47,981 bases of DNA from an uncultured Tateyamaria sp. (GTDB lineage: Bacteria; Pseudomonadota; Alphaproteobacteria; Rhodobacterales; Rhodobacteraceae), in contig NZ_CANNDO010000012.1 of assembly GCF_947503385.1 (NCBI RefSeq), forward strand, positions 1 through 47,981. Direction: 5' to 3'. Positions 1 through 7,897 of the stretch are shown piece by piece. The notes beneath the pieces were generated by a model that was given only the letters and a program-made list of their open reading frames with translations, was not told the DNA's origin and made no database searches. Within the stretch, counting starts at the first letter, position 1, and each line of letters begins with the position of its first letter. A program made the translations under genes and the position numbers.

Positions 1-77
1 TGTTTCGCGCGCGAAACCGGCCCACGAGGTCACAGGCGCGCCCGCATAGTGATAGGTGCCGCCCCCCTGCCCGTCCC
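1..77. repeat. Terminal redundancy, left copy (circular closure)
   Basis: Bases 1-77 are identical to 47905-47981 with no mismatch. Joining the ends through this overlap restores an intact rmlD, so the repeat is an assembly overlap of a circular molecule and not a biological repeat. A 77-base overlap is what a de Bruijn assembler run at k=77 leaves on a closed circle. Confidence 0.95.
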
Positions 78-669
78 GCATGGCATCGGCCATGGTCAGC
101 AGGGCGCTGGCGATGCCCCGCGCGGGTGTCGGCCCGCCGATCTGGTCATCGACCACGGTAAGGGCATCGCGTGTCTCGCTCAGCCGCAGCATGGTACGCA
201 CGAAATTCGCGCCATATTCCGAAAACACCCACGAGGTGCGCAGGATCGCATGGGGCCCACCAGCGGCGCGCACGGCGTCCTCTCCGGCCCGCTTGGTGCG
301 GCCATAGGCGTTTTGCGGGTCAACGGGGTCGCCGGGCTGATGCGGGGTCTCCCCGGTCCCGGCGAACACGTAATCGGTCGAGATGTGCAGAAACGGGATG
401 CCCTCGCCCGCGCACAGTTGCGCCATCGCCCCCGGCGCGTGGCCGTTGATGGTGAGGGCCTGGTCTTCTTCTTCTTCGGCGCGGTCCACGGCGGTGTAGG
501 CGGCGGCGTTGATCACCACGGACGGGGCATGGCGCAGGATTTGCGCGGCACAGGTGGCGGGGTCAGACAGGTCCGCCTGATCCCGGCCCAGCATCACCAT
601 CTCGCGCGGGGCTGCGAGGTCGGCCAGTGATCGCGCCACCTGCCCGGTGCGGCCAAAGACGAGGATCAT
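1..669 (-). CDS. rmlD: dTDP-4-dehydrorhamnose reductase RmlD, N-terminal 223 codons (gene crosses the circle junction)
   Basis: RmlD reduces dTDP-4-dehydro-L-rhamnose to dTDP-L-rhamnose with NAD(P)H, the last step of the pathway, in the cytoplasm. The ATG at 669-667 overlaps the stop of the sulfotransferase upstream (ATGA). Visible features are the nucleotide-binding GRTGQVARSL near the N-terminus, INAAAYTAVD, HISTDYVF and the catalytic YGRTK. The frame stays open to base 1 and continues in phase at 47904 down to 47728, because bases 1-77 repeat 47905-47981. The joined gene has 282 codons (281 residues), normal for the family. It lies between a sulfotransferase and rmlA in the rhamnose operon. 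A 16-bp palindrome, probably parS, lies inside it at 2-17. Confidence 0.95.
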   Translation of the reverse strand, partial: MILVFGRTGQVARSLADLAAPREMVMLGRDQADLSDPATCAAQILRHAPSVVINAAAYTAVDRAEEEEDQALTINGHAPGAMAQLCAGEGIPFLHISTDYVFAGTGETPHQPGDPVDPQNAYGRTKRAGEDAVRAAGGPHAILRTSWVFSEYGANFVRTMLRLSETRDALTVVDDQIGGPTPARGIASALLTMADAMRDGQGGGTYHYAGAPVTSWAGFARET

Positions 670-1328
670 GTGGCCCCCTCCATGTCCTTTGGGTTTTTCG
701 GATAGCCGAAGCGTTCGAAATCCGCCGCATAAAGCATGGCCACCGTGTCCAGAACCCGCGGCGTCAGATGCACCGCTTCGGGCGTGTCACCGATGCGGTC
801 TGCCAGCACATTGGCGGGCGCAATCTCGCGCGGGCCGTCCTCAAGGCCGGTCACGGCGTCGATCCACCCCACCACGGCATCCAGCCCATCCTCCATGCGG
901 AACACCTCTGCGTTCTCGGGCACAAATTCGACCATCGGGCGCAGGTGCCCGTGCAGGGTGTAGGGCCCAAGCGCCACGCTGCGCGGCACCGTTTCGACCC
1001 AGCGCTGAAACGACATTTTTGGGGGCAGGGCGTGGCCCACATCGCGCTGGAACAGAAAGGCCGAGCGCAGGCGCGTCACCGGGTGGCGCACGGTGGCGAA
1101 TATCCCGTCAAACAGCGCATCGGGCAGCAACTCGCGGCGCACCGCCTCGGGCATGTGCTGGGGCGGTGTGAGGCTCCAGGCCTCTGCCGGGTCGCGAAAG
1201 CCGTAGCTGGGATCGCGCAGGCCCAGCGGGCCAAAGCGGGTCTCCAGATAGCGTTCGATGGCCGTGCCCGCACATTTGGGCACGTGGGCGAAATAGAGCC
1301 ACTTATCGCGCGCGCGGACGACAGGCAT
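666..1328 (-). CDS. Sulfotransferase-family protein inside the rhamnose operon
   Basis: This 220-residue protein resembles the Sulfotransfer_2 type, which moves sulfate from PAPS to a sugar or other hydroxyl. The 5'-phosphosulfate loop is HVPKCAGTAI near residue 13, and the 3'-phosphate site is FATVRHPVTRLRSAF around residues 75-90. The ATG at 1328 overlaps the rmlB stop (TGATG) and its own stop overlaps the rmlD ATG (ATGA), so it is translated as part of the rml operon. No signal peptide or membrane segment is visible. By inference it sulfates a sugar of the polysaccharide built from rhamnose. Longer upstream extensions run into rmlB and were not used. Acceptor unknown. Confidence 0.85.
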   Translation of the reverse strand: MPVVRARDKWLYFAHVPKCAGTAIERYLETRFGPLGLRDPSYGFRDPAEAWSLTPPQHMPEAVRRELLPDALFDGIFATVRHPVTRLRSAFLFQRDVGHALPPKMSFQRWVETVPRSVALGPYTLHGHLRPMVEFVPENAEVFRMEDGLDAVVGWIDAVTGLEDGPREIAPANVLADRIGDTPEAVHLTPRVLDTVAMLYAADFERFGYPKNPKDMEGAT

Positions 1329-2368
1329 CAGCCGGTCCCCAGCCGTTTGCCCACCCCGTCGCGGGCCTGTAGGGCGCGCCACCAGTCGGCATTGTCGAGA
1401 TACCAGTCCACGGTGCGTTCCAGCCCTTCCTCGACCGTGACGGACGGGCGCCAGCCCAACTCGTCGCGGATGCGGGTGGGGTCGATCGCATAGCGCGCGT
1501 CATGTCCGGGCCGGTCGGTGACAAAGGTGATCAGATCCGCATAGGATCCGTCGTTGAGGGGGCGTTTTGCGTCGAGGATTGCGCAGAGCGTCTGCACCAG
1601 TTCCAGATTGGTCCGCTCGTTTTCGCCGCCAATGTTGTAGCTTTCCCCCAGCGCGCCCTTTTCCAGCACGCACAAGAGCGCGTCGGCGTGATCCTCCACA
1701 TAAAGCCAGTCGCGCACGTTGGAGCCGTCGCCATAGATCGGCAGCGGCTTTTGGGCCAGCGCGTTCAGGATGATCACCGGGATCAGCTTTTCCGGGAAAT
1801 GGTAGGGGCCATAATTGTTGGAACAGTTGGTCAGCACCACGGGCAGGCCGTAGGTGTGGTGCCATGCGCGCACCAGATGGTCGCTCGCGGCCTTGGAGGC
1901 CGAATAGGGGCTGCGCGGGTCGTAAGGGGTCGTTTCCGTGAACATACCCGTCTCGCCCAGTGACCCGAACACCTCATCCGTCGAGATGTGGTGAAAGCGG
2001 AACGTGTCGGGGCGGCCGCACCCCTCCCAATAGGTGCGCGCGGCCTCAAGCAGGGCATAGGTGCCCATCACGTTGGTGTCGATAAAGGCGCCGGGCCCGT
2101 CAATGGACCGGTCCACGTGGGATTCCGCCGCCAGATGCATGACGGCATCGGGTTTGTGGTCGGCAAAAACAGTCTCTAACAAGGCGGAATCGCGGATATC
2201 ACCCTGCACGAACGTATATCCGGGCGCGTCCGCGACGGACGCCACATTGTCCAGACAGGCGGCGTAGGTCAGCGCATCAAGGTTCACAACCGCATGGCCG
2301 CGCCGAATGGCCAGCCGCACCACCGCCGACCCGATGAACCCGGCCCCCCCTGTCACCAGCAGCTTCAT
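1328..2368 (-). CDS. rmlB: dTDP-glucose 4,6-dehydratase
   Basis: RmlB converts dTDP-glucose to dTDP-4-dehydro-6-deoxyglucose using bound NAD+, the second step of dTDP-L-rhamnose synthesis. The 346-residue protein has the Rossmann motif [10 protein letters not shown] at residues 5-14, the [10 protein letters not shown] segment, the catalytic HISTDEVFG and the YSASKAASD (YxxxK) motif. Length and motif order are typical of the short-chain dehydrogenase family member. The ATG at 2368 overlaps the rmlC stop (ATGA), and its stop overlaps the start of the sulfotransferase. Function is secure from sequence and operon context. Confidence 0.97.
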   Translation of the reverse strand: MKLLVTGGAGFIGSAVVRLAIRRGHAVVNLDALTYAACLDNVASVADAPGYTFVQGDIRDSALLETVFADHKPDAVMHLAAESHVDRSIDGPGAFIDTNVMGTYALLEAARTYWEGCGRPDTFRFHHISTDEVFGSLGETGMFTETTPYDPRSPYSASKAASDHLVRAWHHTYGLPVVLTNCSNNYGPYHFPEKLIPVIILNALAQKPLPIYGDGSNVRDWLYVEDHADALLCVLEKGALGESYNIGGENERTNLELVQTLCAILDAKRPLNDGSYADLITFVTDRPGHDARYAIDPTRIRDELGWRPSVTVEEGLERTVDWYLDNADWWRALQARDGVGKRLGTG

Positions 2369-2925
2369 GCGGCATCCCCTGCGGGGAACGGGCTGTCCCA
2401 TGCTGCGAAACGCGGGGCGGCGGCGTCCTTGGCCGACAGGACCGGATCGCCCCCGAGCGGCCAGTCGATGCCGCAGCTGTCCCATGCGACGGCCCCGTCA
2501 CAATCGGGGGCGTAGAAGTCGGTGCATTTATAGACCACCTCCACGTCGTCGGTCAGCGTGACAAAGCCGTGCAGAAACCCCGCCGGGATCATCAGCTGTT
2601 TGCCGTTCTCAAAGCTCAGTTCGAGCCCGAACCATTGCCCGTAGGTGGGTGAGCCTGCGCGCGCATCCACCGCCACATCCCACAGCGCCCCGCGCCCGCA
2701 GCGCACCAGCTTGGCCTGCGCGTGGGGCGGCGACTGGTAGTGCAGGCCGCGCAAGGTGCCGCGCCGGGCCGAGAGCGAATGATTGTCCTGCACAAAGTCA
2801 TAGTGCAGCCCCGCCTCGGCCATCACCTGCGCATTCCAGCTTTCGCTGAAGAACCCGCGATCGTCACCAAAGCGGCGGGGCGTGAGGATCGTCAGGCCGG
2901 CGAGCGGCGTGGTGTCGATCTGCAT
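2365..2925 (-). CDS. rmlC: dTDP-4-dehydrorhamnose 3,5-epimerase
   Basis: RmlC epimerises dTDP-4-dehydro-6-deoxyglucose at C3 and C5, the third step of dTDP-L-rhamnose synthesis. The 186-residue cupin has the family pattern RGLHYQ with catalytic His62, the [12 protein letters not shown] strand, and VVYKCTDFY (residues 130-138) with the active-site tyrosine. It is the first gene of the operon. A good AAGGAG ribosome site lies 8 bases before the ATG at 2925-2923, which decides the start over longer in-frame extensions. The promoter should lie in the 111-bp gap shared with the divergent glycosyltransferase at 3037; I could not identify a convincing -35/-10 pair there. Confidence 0.96.
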   Translation of the reverse strand: MQIDTTPLAGLTILTPRRFGDDRGFFSESWNAQVMAEAGLHYDFVQDNHSLSARRGTLRGLHYQSPPHAQAKLVRCGRGALWDVAVDARAGSPTYGQWFGLELSFENGKQLMIPAGFLHGFVTLTDDVEVVYKCTDFYAPDCDGAVAWDSCGIDWPLGGDPVLSAKDAAAPRFAAWDSPFPAGDAA

Positions 2926-3036
2926 GGGCGTGACTCCTTGTTGCCAAAGGTTCTGCCACCCACACCTGCGAATGGCCATGACAAAGGCGCGCCCGGGTTT
3001 GACACGGGGGGCCAATTGTGGACTGAGGGCCATAGA

Positions 3037-4041
3037 ATGACCGATGCTCCCAAGATATCCCCCACCCCCTGCGGCCTTGTTGCGGTTGTGGTGACCCACA
3101 ACCGGTTGGCGGCGTTGCAGGTGACGCTGGCGCGGCTGCTTGAAACCGCGCCCGCGCATCTGGCGCGGATCGTGGTGCTGGACAATGCCAGCACCGATGG
3201 CACCGGGGACTGGCTGGCACGCCTCGGGGACCCGCGCCTGGACGTGCGGCACAGCGCGCAGAACACCGGCGGGGCAGGGGGGTTCGAGCAGGGTATGCGC
3301 CACGCCGTGGCCACCTATGACCCCGACTGGCTGGTGGTGATGGACGATGATGCGCGGCCCGATCCGGGGGCGCTTGCGGCCTTTCACGGGACGGATCGTA
3401 CCGGCGCCGAGGCCTGGGCGGCGGCGGTCTATCATCCCGACGGGCGGATCTGTGACATGAACCGGCCCTCGCGCAATCCGTTCTGGCGCCGGGACGTGCT
3501 GTGGCGGACACTGCGCACGCGGCGGCGGGACGGGTTCCACCTGGGTCCTGAGGATTATGCCAGCGACACGCCCTGCAGCATTGACGGGACGTCCTTTGTG
3601 GGCTTTTTCATCTCGCGCGCGGGTGTGGCGCGGGCTGGATTTCCCGATGGCAGCCTGTTCATCTACGGGGACGATGTTCTGTATACGCTGGGGTTGACGG
3701 CGCGGGGCGGGCGCATCCTTTTCGACCCTAACCTGCGGTTTGAGCACGCCTTTACCACGATGACGGATGGGGATGCGCGGTTCACGCCCTTGTGGAAATG
3801 CTACTACCACTACCGCAACCTGCTGATGGTCTACCGGCTGTGCGCAGGCCCGTGGTTCGTGCTGGCGGGACCTGCTGCGGCGCTCAAGTGGCTGGCCAAG
3901 GTACACCATTACAAGGGCGCGCGGGGGGTCTTTGTCAGGCTGGTGCTGCGGGCGGTGTGGGACGGGGCGCGGGCGCGCACGGACGTGTCCTTTGACCAGG
4001 TGCGGGCCTGGGCCGCCGAGCCGGAGCGCGACACCCCCTAG
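3037..4041 (+). CDS. GT2 glycosyltransferase, galactofuranosyltransferase-like
   Basis: This 334-residue protein is a GT-A fold inverting glycosyltransferase. Visible are the N-terminal VAVVVTHNR, LDNASTDGT, NTGGAGGFEQG, the metal-binding MDDDARPDP near residue 107, and a late YYHYRNLLMVYR segment. The NTGGAGG and HYRN motifs are those of GlfT-type and related rhamnosyl/galactofuranosyl enzymes of COG1216. Because a UDP-galactopyranose mutase is encoded at 41800, addition of galactofuranose is a reasonable inference, but rhamnosyl transfer is also possible. The ATG at 3037 follows GAGGG at a 7-base spacing; longer in-frame starts lie inside rmlC and were rejected. It converges on kpsM with only 3 bases between the stops. 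Confidence 0.88.
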   Translation: MTDAPKISPTPCGLVAVVVTHNRLAALQVTLARLLETAPAHLARIVVLDNASTDGTGDWLARLGDPRLDVRHSAQNTGGAGGFEQGMRHAVATYDPDWLVVMDDDARPDPGALAAFHGTDRTGAEAWAAAVYHPDGRICDMNRPSRNPFWRRDVLWRTLRTRRRDGFHLGPEDYASDTPCSIDGTSFVGFFISRAGVARAGFPDGSLFIYGDDVLYTLGLTARGGRILFDPNLRFEHAFTTMTDGDARFTPLWKCYYHYRNLLMVYRLCAGPWFVLAGPAAALKWLAKVHHYKGARGVFVRLVLRAVWDGARARTDVSFDQVRAWAAEPERDTP

Positions 4042-4044
4042 ACC

Positions 4045-4866
4045 CTAGCGGTTGAGGATTTCGCGGTGGAACCGGCCCATCAGCAGCACCCCGAGAAAGA
4101 TCAGGACGCCGGACACGCTCAGCACATAGAGCGGCGAGGCGTAATCGGCCTCGTAGGTGGGATAAAAGCCCGCGCGCATCAGGCCGGTGACGTGGATCAC
4201 CGGATTGTACCACAAATAGACCTGGATGCTTTCGGGCATGTGTTCATAGAGAAACAGGATGCCCGAGATGAAGATCATCGGCCGGTTCGCAATGCCCCAG
4301 ACGTTCAGCCAGATCGGAAAGAACCCGAACATCACGCAGTTGCACAGTCCCACGCCGACCCCCAGCACGGTGGCCAGCCCGATGGCGGTGATGATGGGTT
4401 GGATGTCCAGAAACAGGGTCACATCCGTGGCCGCCACAAACAGGATGAACAGGATCAGCATCACCAGCACATCCGTGAGCACGGTCAGGATGACCCGTGC
4501 CAGCACCGCATCAAGCCATGTCACGGCCGGGTAGAACAGCAGGGCCCGCGAAAAGTTCATGGCCCGCGCCACGTTGTTGGACAGGTTCATATACAGCTGG
4601 AACGGCAGCAGGCCGGTGGCGAAGAACAGGATGAAGTTGTTGCCCAGCGGCGGCACCCGGACCAGCAGGTAAAACGCGGCCGCCAGCACCAGGATCATGC
4701 CCAGCGGTTCGACGATGGCCCACAGATACCCCCCCGGCGAGCGGCCATAGCGCGTGGCCATCTCGCGCAGGACCAGCGCCATCACGGCGCGGAAGGTGGG
4801 AAAGGACCGGTTCACCCCCTTGCCGGGTCGATGCAGGGCGGAAACCGGTGCGGATATGTCCGACAT
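4045..4866 (-). CDS. kpsM: Capsule-type polysaccharide ABC transporter permease (KpsM/Wzm-like)
   Basis: This is the membrane subunit of an ABC-2 exporter that moves a lipid-linked polysaccharide across the inner membrane. The 273-residue protein shows about six hydrophobic segments, including the stretches around GMILVLAAAFYLLV, VLVMLILFILFVAA and VLIFLGVLLMG. The KpsM-like features LREMATRYG before the first segment and YNPVIHVTGLMRAGF near the C-terminus are present. It is on the minus strand, divergent from kpsE (4996) and kpsT (6341), so the three exporter genes are not one transcript. The last codons almost touch the convergent glycosyltransferase. Confidence 0.92.
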   Translation of the reverse strand: MSDISAPVSALHRPGKGVNRSFPTFRAVMALVLREMATRYGRSPGGYLWAIVEPLGMILVLAAAFYLLVRVPPLGNNFILFFATGLLPFQLYMNLSNNVARAMNFSRALLFYPAVTWLDAVLARVILTVLTDVLVMLILFILFVAATDVTLFLDIQPIITAIGLATVLGVGVGLCNCVMFGFFPIWLNVWGIANRPMIFISGILFLYEHMPESIQVYLWYNPVIHVTGLMRAGFYPTYEADYASPLYVLSVSGVLIFLGVLLMGRFHREILNR

Positions 4867-4995
4867 GCTGCTGGGCTCGTGACAGGTGTGTTAAACCAAG
4901 CATATGTTACATCTGGAAAAAAGGAACCCTCTTGCTTGGGTGCCCGCAAAAGCCCAGAACGGTGACGGGACGAGGATCAGAGGCTTGGACGAGAC

Positions 4996-6318
4996 ATGAG
5001 CGACAAGACGGCGTCTGGCACCAAAAAGAAAACCCCGCTGTTCGTGCGCCCGGCCAAGGGCAATGCGATCCGTCTCTTGACGGAGCTGGACGGCGGTGGC
5101 GCGCAGGCCGCGCCACAGACCGCCGATACGACCCCGGCGCAGGCATCCCCTGCACCGGCAGAGGCCGAGGCCGCCGCCCCCAACGCCCCGCCGGTGCCCG
5201 CCGCACGGATGCACGGGCGTCACTGGGGGCTGATCCTGTCCTTTGGCATTTTTGTCATCGTGCCAGTCCTGCTGACCGCGCTCTATCTGTGGCAGGTGGC
5301 AGAGGATCAATACGGCTCGACCGCGGGCTTTACCGTGCGCCAGGAAGAACGGCAGGGCGCGTCGGAACTGCTGGGTGGGCTGGCCGCGTTGACCGGCGGG
5401 TCCGCGGCAGGCGACACGGAAATCCTGTATGAATTCATCCGCTCGCAGGCGCTGGTCCGCCGCGTCGACGCAGATCTTGATATTCGTGGCCATTACAGCG
5501 CGCGGTGGGAGGCCGACCCGGTCTTTGCCCTGCGGCCCGGGGCCGCGATCGAGGATCTGGCGGAATACTGGGAACGCATCGTGCGGGTGTCGCATGATCA
5601 GGGGGCCGGCCTGCTGGAGGTGCGGGTGCGTGCCTTTGACCGCGACATGGCGCAGGCGATCGCCACCGAAATCGTGGCGCGCAGCCAGGACATGATCAAC
5701 GAACTCAACGCGCAGGCGCGCGAAGACGCTATGCGCTTTGCCCGGTCCGATCTCGAAGAGGCGGTGGCGCGTCTGTCGGCGGCGCGGCAGGCGCTGACCT
5801 CGTTCCGCTCGCGCACGCAGATCGTGGACCCCGAGGCCGATATCCAGGGCCGCATGGGGGTGATGAACAACCTTCAGCAGCAATTGGCGCAGGCGCTGAT
5901 CGAGATGGACCTGCTGTCGGAAACCACCAGTTCTGGCGATCCGCGTCTGGTGCAGGCCGACCGGCGCATCGAGGTGATCCGCGACCGGCTTGCCCGCGAG
6001 CGCATCGCCGTGGCCCGCGGCGAGGAAGGTGCGGTGGACGGGCAGGATTACCCGTCGCTGATCTCCGAATTCGAGGGGCTGGTGGTGGAGCGCGAGTTTG
6101 CCGAGGAAAATTACCGCGCCTCGCTGGCGGCGATGGACCTGGCGCGCGATGATGTCATCCGCCAAAGCCGGTATCTGGCCACCTATATCCGCCCGACGCT
6201 GGCCGAGACGGCGGAATACCCGCAGCGGGATGTGATCCTGGGGCTGGCGGCGCTGTTTGCGCTGCTGAGCTGGGCGGTGGGCTGTCTGATCTTCTATTCG
6301 ATCCGCGACCGCGGCTGA
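4996..6318 (+). CDS. kpsE: Capsule export inner-membrane protein KpsE-like (polysaccharide co-polymerase family)
   Basis: KpsE/BexC/CtrB proteins couple the inner-membrane ABC exporter to the outer-membrane channel. This 440-residue protein has an Ala/Pro-rich cytoplasmic N-terminus (residues 25-70), a transmembrane segment around residues 75-98 (LILSFGIFVIVPVLL), a long periplasmic part with coiled-coil-like stretches around 230-370, and a second membrane segment near residues 412-434 just before the end. Topology and length fit the family. It is followed 22 bases later by kpsT, so the two are probably co-transcribed. The promoter should lie in the 129-bp gap shared with the divergent kpsM, which has an AT-rich patch near 4890-4920. 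Confidence 0.9.
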   Translation: MSDKTASGTKKKTPLFVRPAKGNAIRLLTELDGGGAQAAPQTADTTPAQASPAPAEAEAAAPNAPPVPAARMHGRHWGLILSFGIFVIVPVLLTALYLWQVAEDQYGSTAGFTVRQEERQGASELLGGLAALTGGSAAGDTEILYEFIRSQALVRRVDADLDIRGHYSARWEADPVFALRPGAAIEDLAEYWERIVRVSHDQGAGLLEVRVRAFDRDMAQAIATEIVARSQDMINELNAQAREDAMRFARSDLEEAVARLSAARQALTSFRSRTQIVDPEADIQGRMGVMNNLQQQLAQALIEMDLLSETTSSGDPRLVQADRRIEVIRDRLARERIAVARGEEGAVDGQDYPSLISEFEGLVVEREFAEENYRASLAAMDLARDDVIRQSRYLATYIRPTLAETAEYPQRDVILGLAALFALLSWAVGCLIFYSIRDRG

Positions 6319-6340
6319 GCCGGGCAGGGGCGCGCGTGGC

Positions 6341-7009
6341 ATGATCCGCTTTGAGAACCTGACCAAGAGTTTCTGGGTCCGGGGCCAGCGCAAGGTGGTG
6401 ATCGATAATCTCAACACCACGCTGCCCACGGGGCGGTCGCTGGGGCTGTTCGGGCTCAACGGGGCGGGCAAGACCACGCTGATGCAGATCATCGCGGGGA
6501 CGATGCATGCCGACAGCGGGCGGGTGGTGTCGGATGGGTCGATCTCTTGGCCGGTGGGCTTTGCCGGGTCGTTTCACCCGGATCTGACGGGGGCGCAGAA
6601 CGTGCGTTTCATCGCGCGGATTTACGGCGTGGACACCGAGGCTCTGGTGGCCTTTGTCGAGGATTTCGCCGAGCTTGGGCCACATTTCAACGCGCCCGTG
6701 CGCACCTACTCGTCGGGCATGAAATCGCGGCTGACCTTTGGCACCTCCATGGGGGTGCAGTTTGACACCTACCTGATCGACGAGGTGACGGCGGTGGGCG
6801 ATGCGGCATTCCGCAAGAAGAGCCAGAACCTGTTTCTGTCCCGCATGGAGCGGTCCAGCGCCATTCTGGTCAGCCACGAGATGGGCCAGATGCGCAATTT
6901 CTGCGATGCGGGCATCGTGCTGCATCAAGGCAAGCTCAGCTATCTGGACGACATCAACGATGCCATTGAGGTGCATCTGGACAACGTGAGCCGTCTGTCC
7001 AGGGGGTAG
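6341..7009 (+). CDS. kpsT: Capsule polysaccharide ABC transporter ATPase (KpsT-like)
   Basis: This is the ATPase that drives export through KpsM. The 222-residue protein has Walker A GLNGAGKTT (residues 38-46), signature SSGMKSR (124-130), Walker B TYLIDE (143-148) and the switch histidine in LVSHEMGQM (His179). It lacks the C-terminal carbohydrate-binding domain of Wzt proteins from O-antigen exporters, so it fits the capsule (KpsT/BexA) type. A purine-rich ribosome site, GCAGGGG, precedes the ATG. It lies directly after kpsE, and the next gene is a sulfotransferase. Confidence 0.94.
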   Translation: MIRFENLTKSFWVRGQRKVVIDNLNTTLPTGRSLGLFGLNGAGKTTLMQIIAGTMHADSGRVVSDGSISWPVGFAGSFHPDLTGAQNVRFIARIYGVDTEALVAFVEDFAELGPHFNAPVRTYSSGMKSRLTFGTSMGVQFDTYLIDEVTAVGDAAFRKKSQNLFLSRMERSSAILVSHEMGQMRNFCDAGIVLHQGKLSYLDDINDAIEVHLDNVSRLSRG

Positions 7010-7096
7010 GGTCAGATGTCGGGTTGTCTTGGCCGGTCAGGGCAGGGATAACCCCGTGGGTCGGCATGGTCGTGGAACGCAACAGGAGAGCAGGAT

Positions 7097-7891
7097 ATGG
7101 TGCGCGCAAGCAATCTCGTGGCAAAGCTGCCCCTGCTGGGTGGCAAGCGCCAGCGTGATCCGGGCGTGCCCATGGGCCGGTTCGTGGTCATGGGCCTGCC
7201 GCGGTCGGGCACCACTTACCTGATGATGCTGCTGGACGCGCACCGGGACATTGCCTGCACCGGCGAACAGTTCAACCCGCGCGCCGTGGTTGATGTAAAG
7301 TCCCAGGACGACAGTGCCGAGGTGGTGCTGGCCCGCGATAGCGACCCGCTGGCGCATCTTGCGGGGGTCTTTGCCGCTGCGGATGCGCGTGGTGTGGCGC
7401 AAGGTGGGTTCAAGTTCATGCTGGGCCACAATATCACCGTGCTGCGCGCACTGGCCGAGGACCCGGAGCTGCGCATCATCTACGTCTGGCGCGAGAACCG
7501 GCTGGCGCAGATCGCCTCGCTGTTCAAGGCCGCGCAGTCCCAGCGGTGGGCCCAGACCAAGGTTGACGCCCACGTGACTCAGAAGATCGAGGCGCGCCCG
7601 CGCCAGATTTCCCAGCGCTGGCATGAATTCGCCACCACCGATTTTCTGACCGCGCAGTGGCTGGACACCCTGCCGCAACAGGTGCTGACGCTGGAATACC
7701 GCACGCTCTTTGCCCCGGAGACACCAAACAAACTGTGCGAATTCCTCGGTGTAGAGCCTGATTCAAGGATGGTGAGCCCGCTGGTCAAGCAAGGGGCCAA
7801 CCGGGTCATCGACCGGTTCACGACGCCGGGGCCCATTGCCCACTACTTTACCCAGATTGGTCGCAAAGACTGGCTTGGCGAGGAGCTGTGA
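7097..7891 (+). CDS. Sulfotransferase-family protein, Stf0-like
   Basis: This 264-residue cytoplasmic protein has a PAPS-binding loop MGLPRSGTTYL at about residues 32-42. A WRENRLAQIASLF segment follows near residue 135 and resembles the 3'-phosphate-binding region of Stf0 and LPS sulfotransferases. CAGGAG precedes the ATG at a good distance. The glycosyltransferase at 7898 follows after 6 bases and the methyltransferase after that overlaps, so these three genes form one transcription unit behind kpsT. By inference it sulfates the polysaccharide or its precursor. The acceptor cannot be read from sequence. Confidence 0.85.
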   Translation: MVRASNLVAKLPLLGGKRQRDPGVPMGRFVVMGLPRSGTTYLMMLLDAHRDIACTGEQFNPRAVVDVKSQDDSAEVVLARDSDPLAHLAGVFAAADARGVAQGGFKFMLGHNITVLRALAEDPELRIIYVWRENRLAQIASLFKAAQSQRWAQTKVDAHVTQKIEARPRQISQRWHEFATTDFLTAQWLDTLPQQVLTLEYRTLFAPETPNKLCEFLGVEPDSRMVSPLVKQGANRVIDRFTTPGPIAHYFTQIGRKDWLGEEL

Positions 7892-7897
7892 CGCCCC

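Noticed and set aside
1..669. rmlD as a truncated pseudogene at both window edges
   Set aside because: The 77-base end overlap joins the two parts in frame to a full-length gene.
2999..3022. Promoter with perfect TTGACA for the 3037 glycosyltransferase
   Set aside because: No acceptable -10 sequence follows at 16-18 bases.
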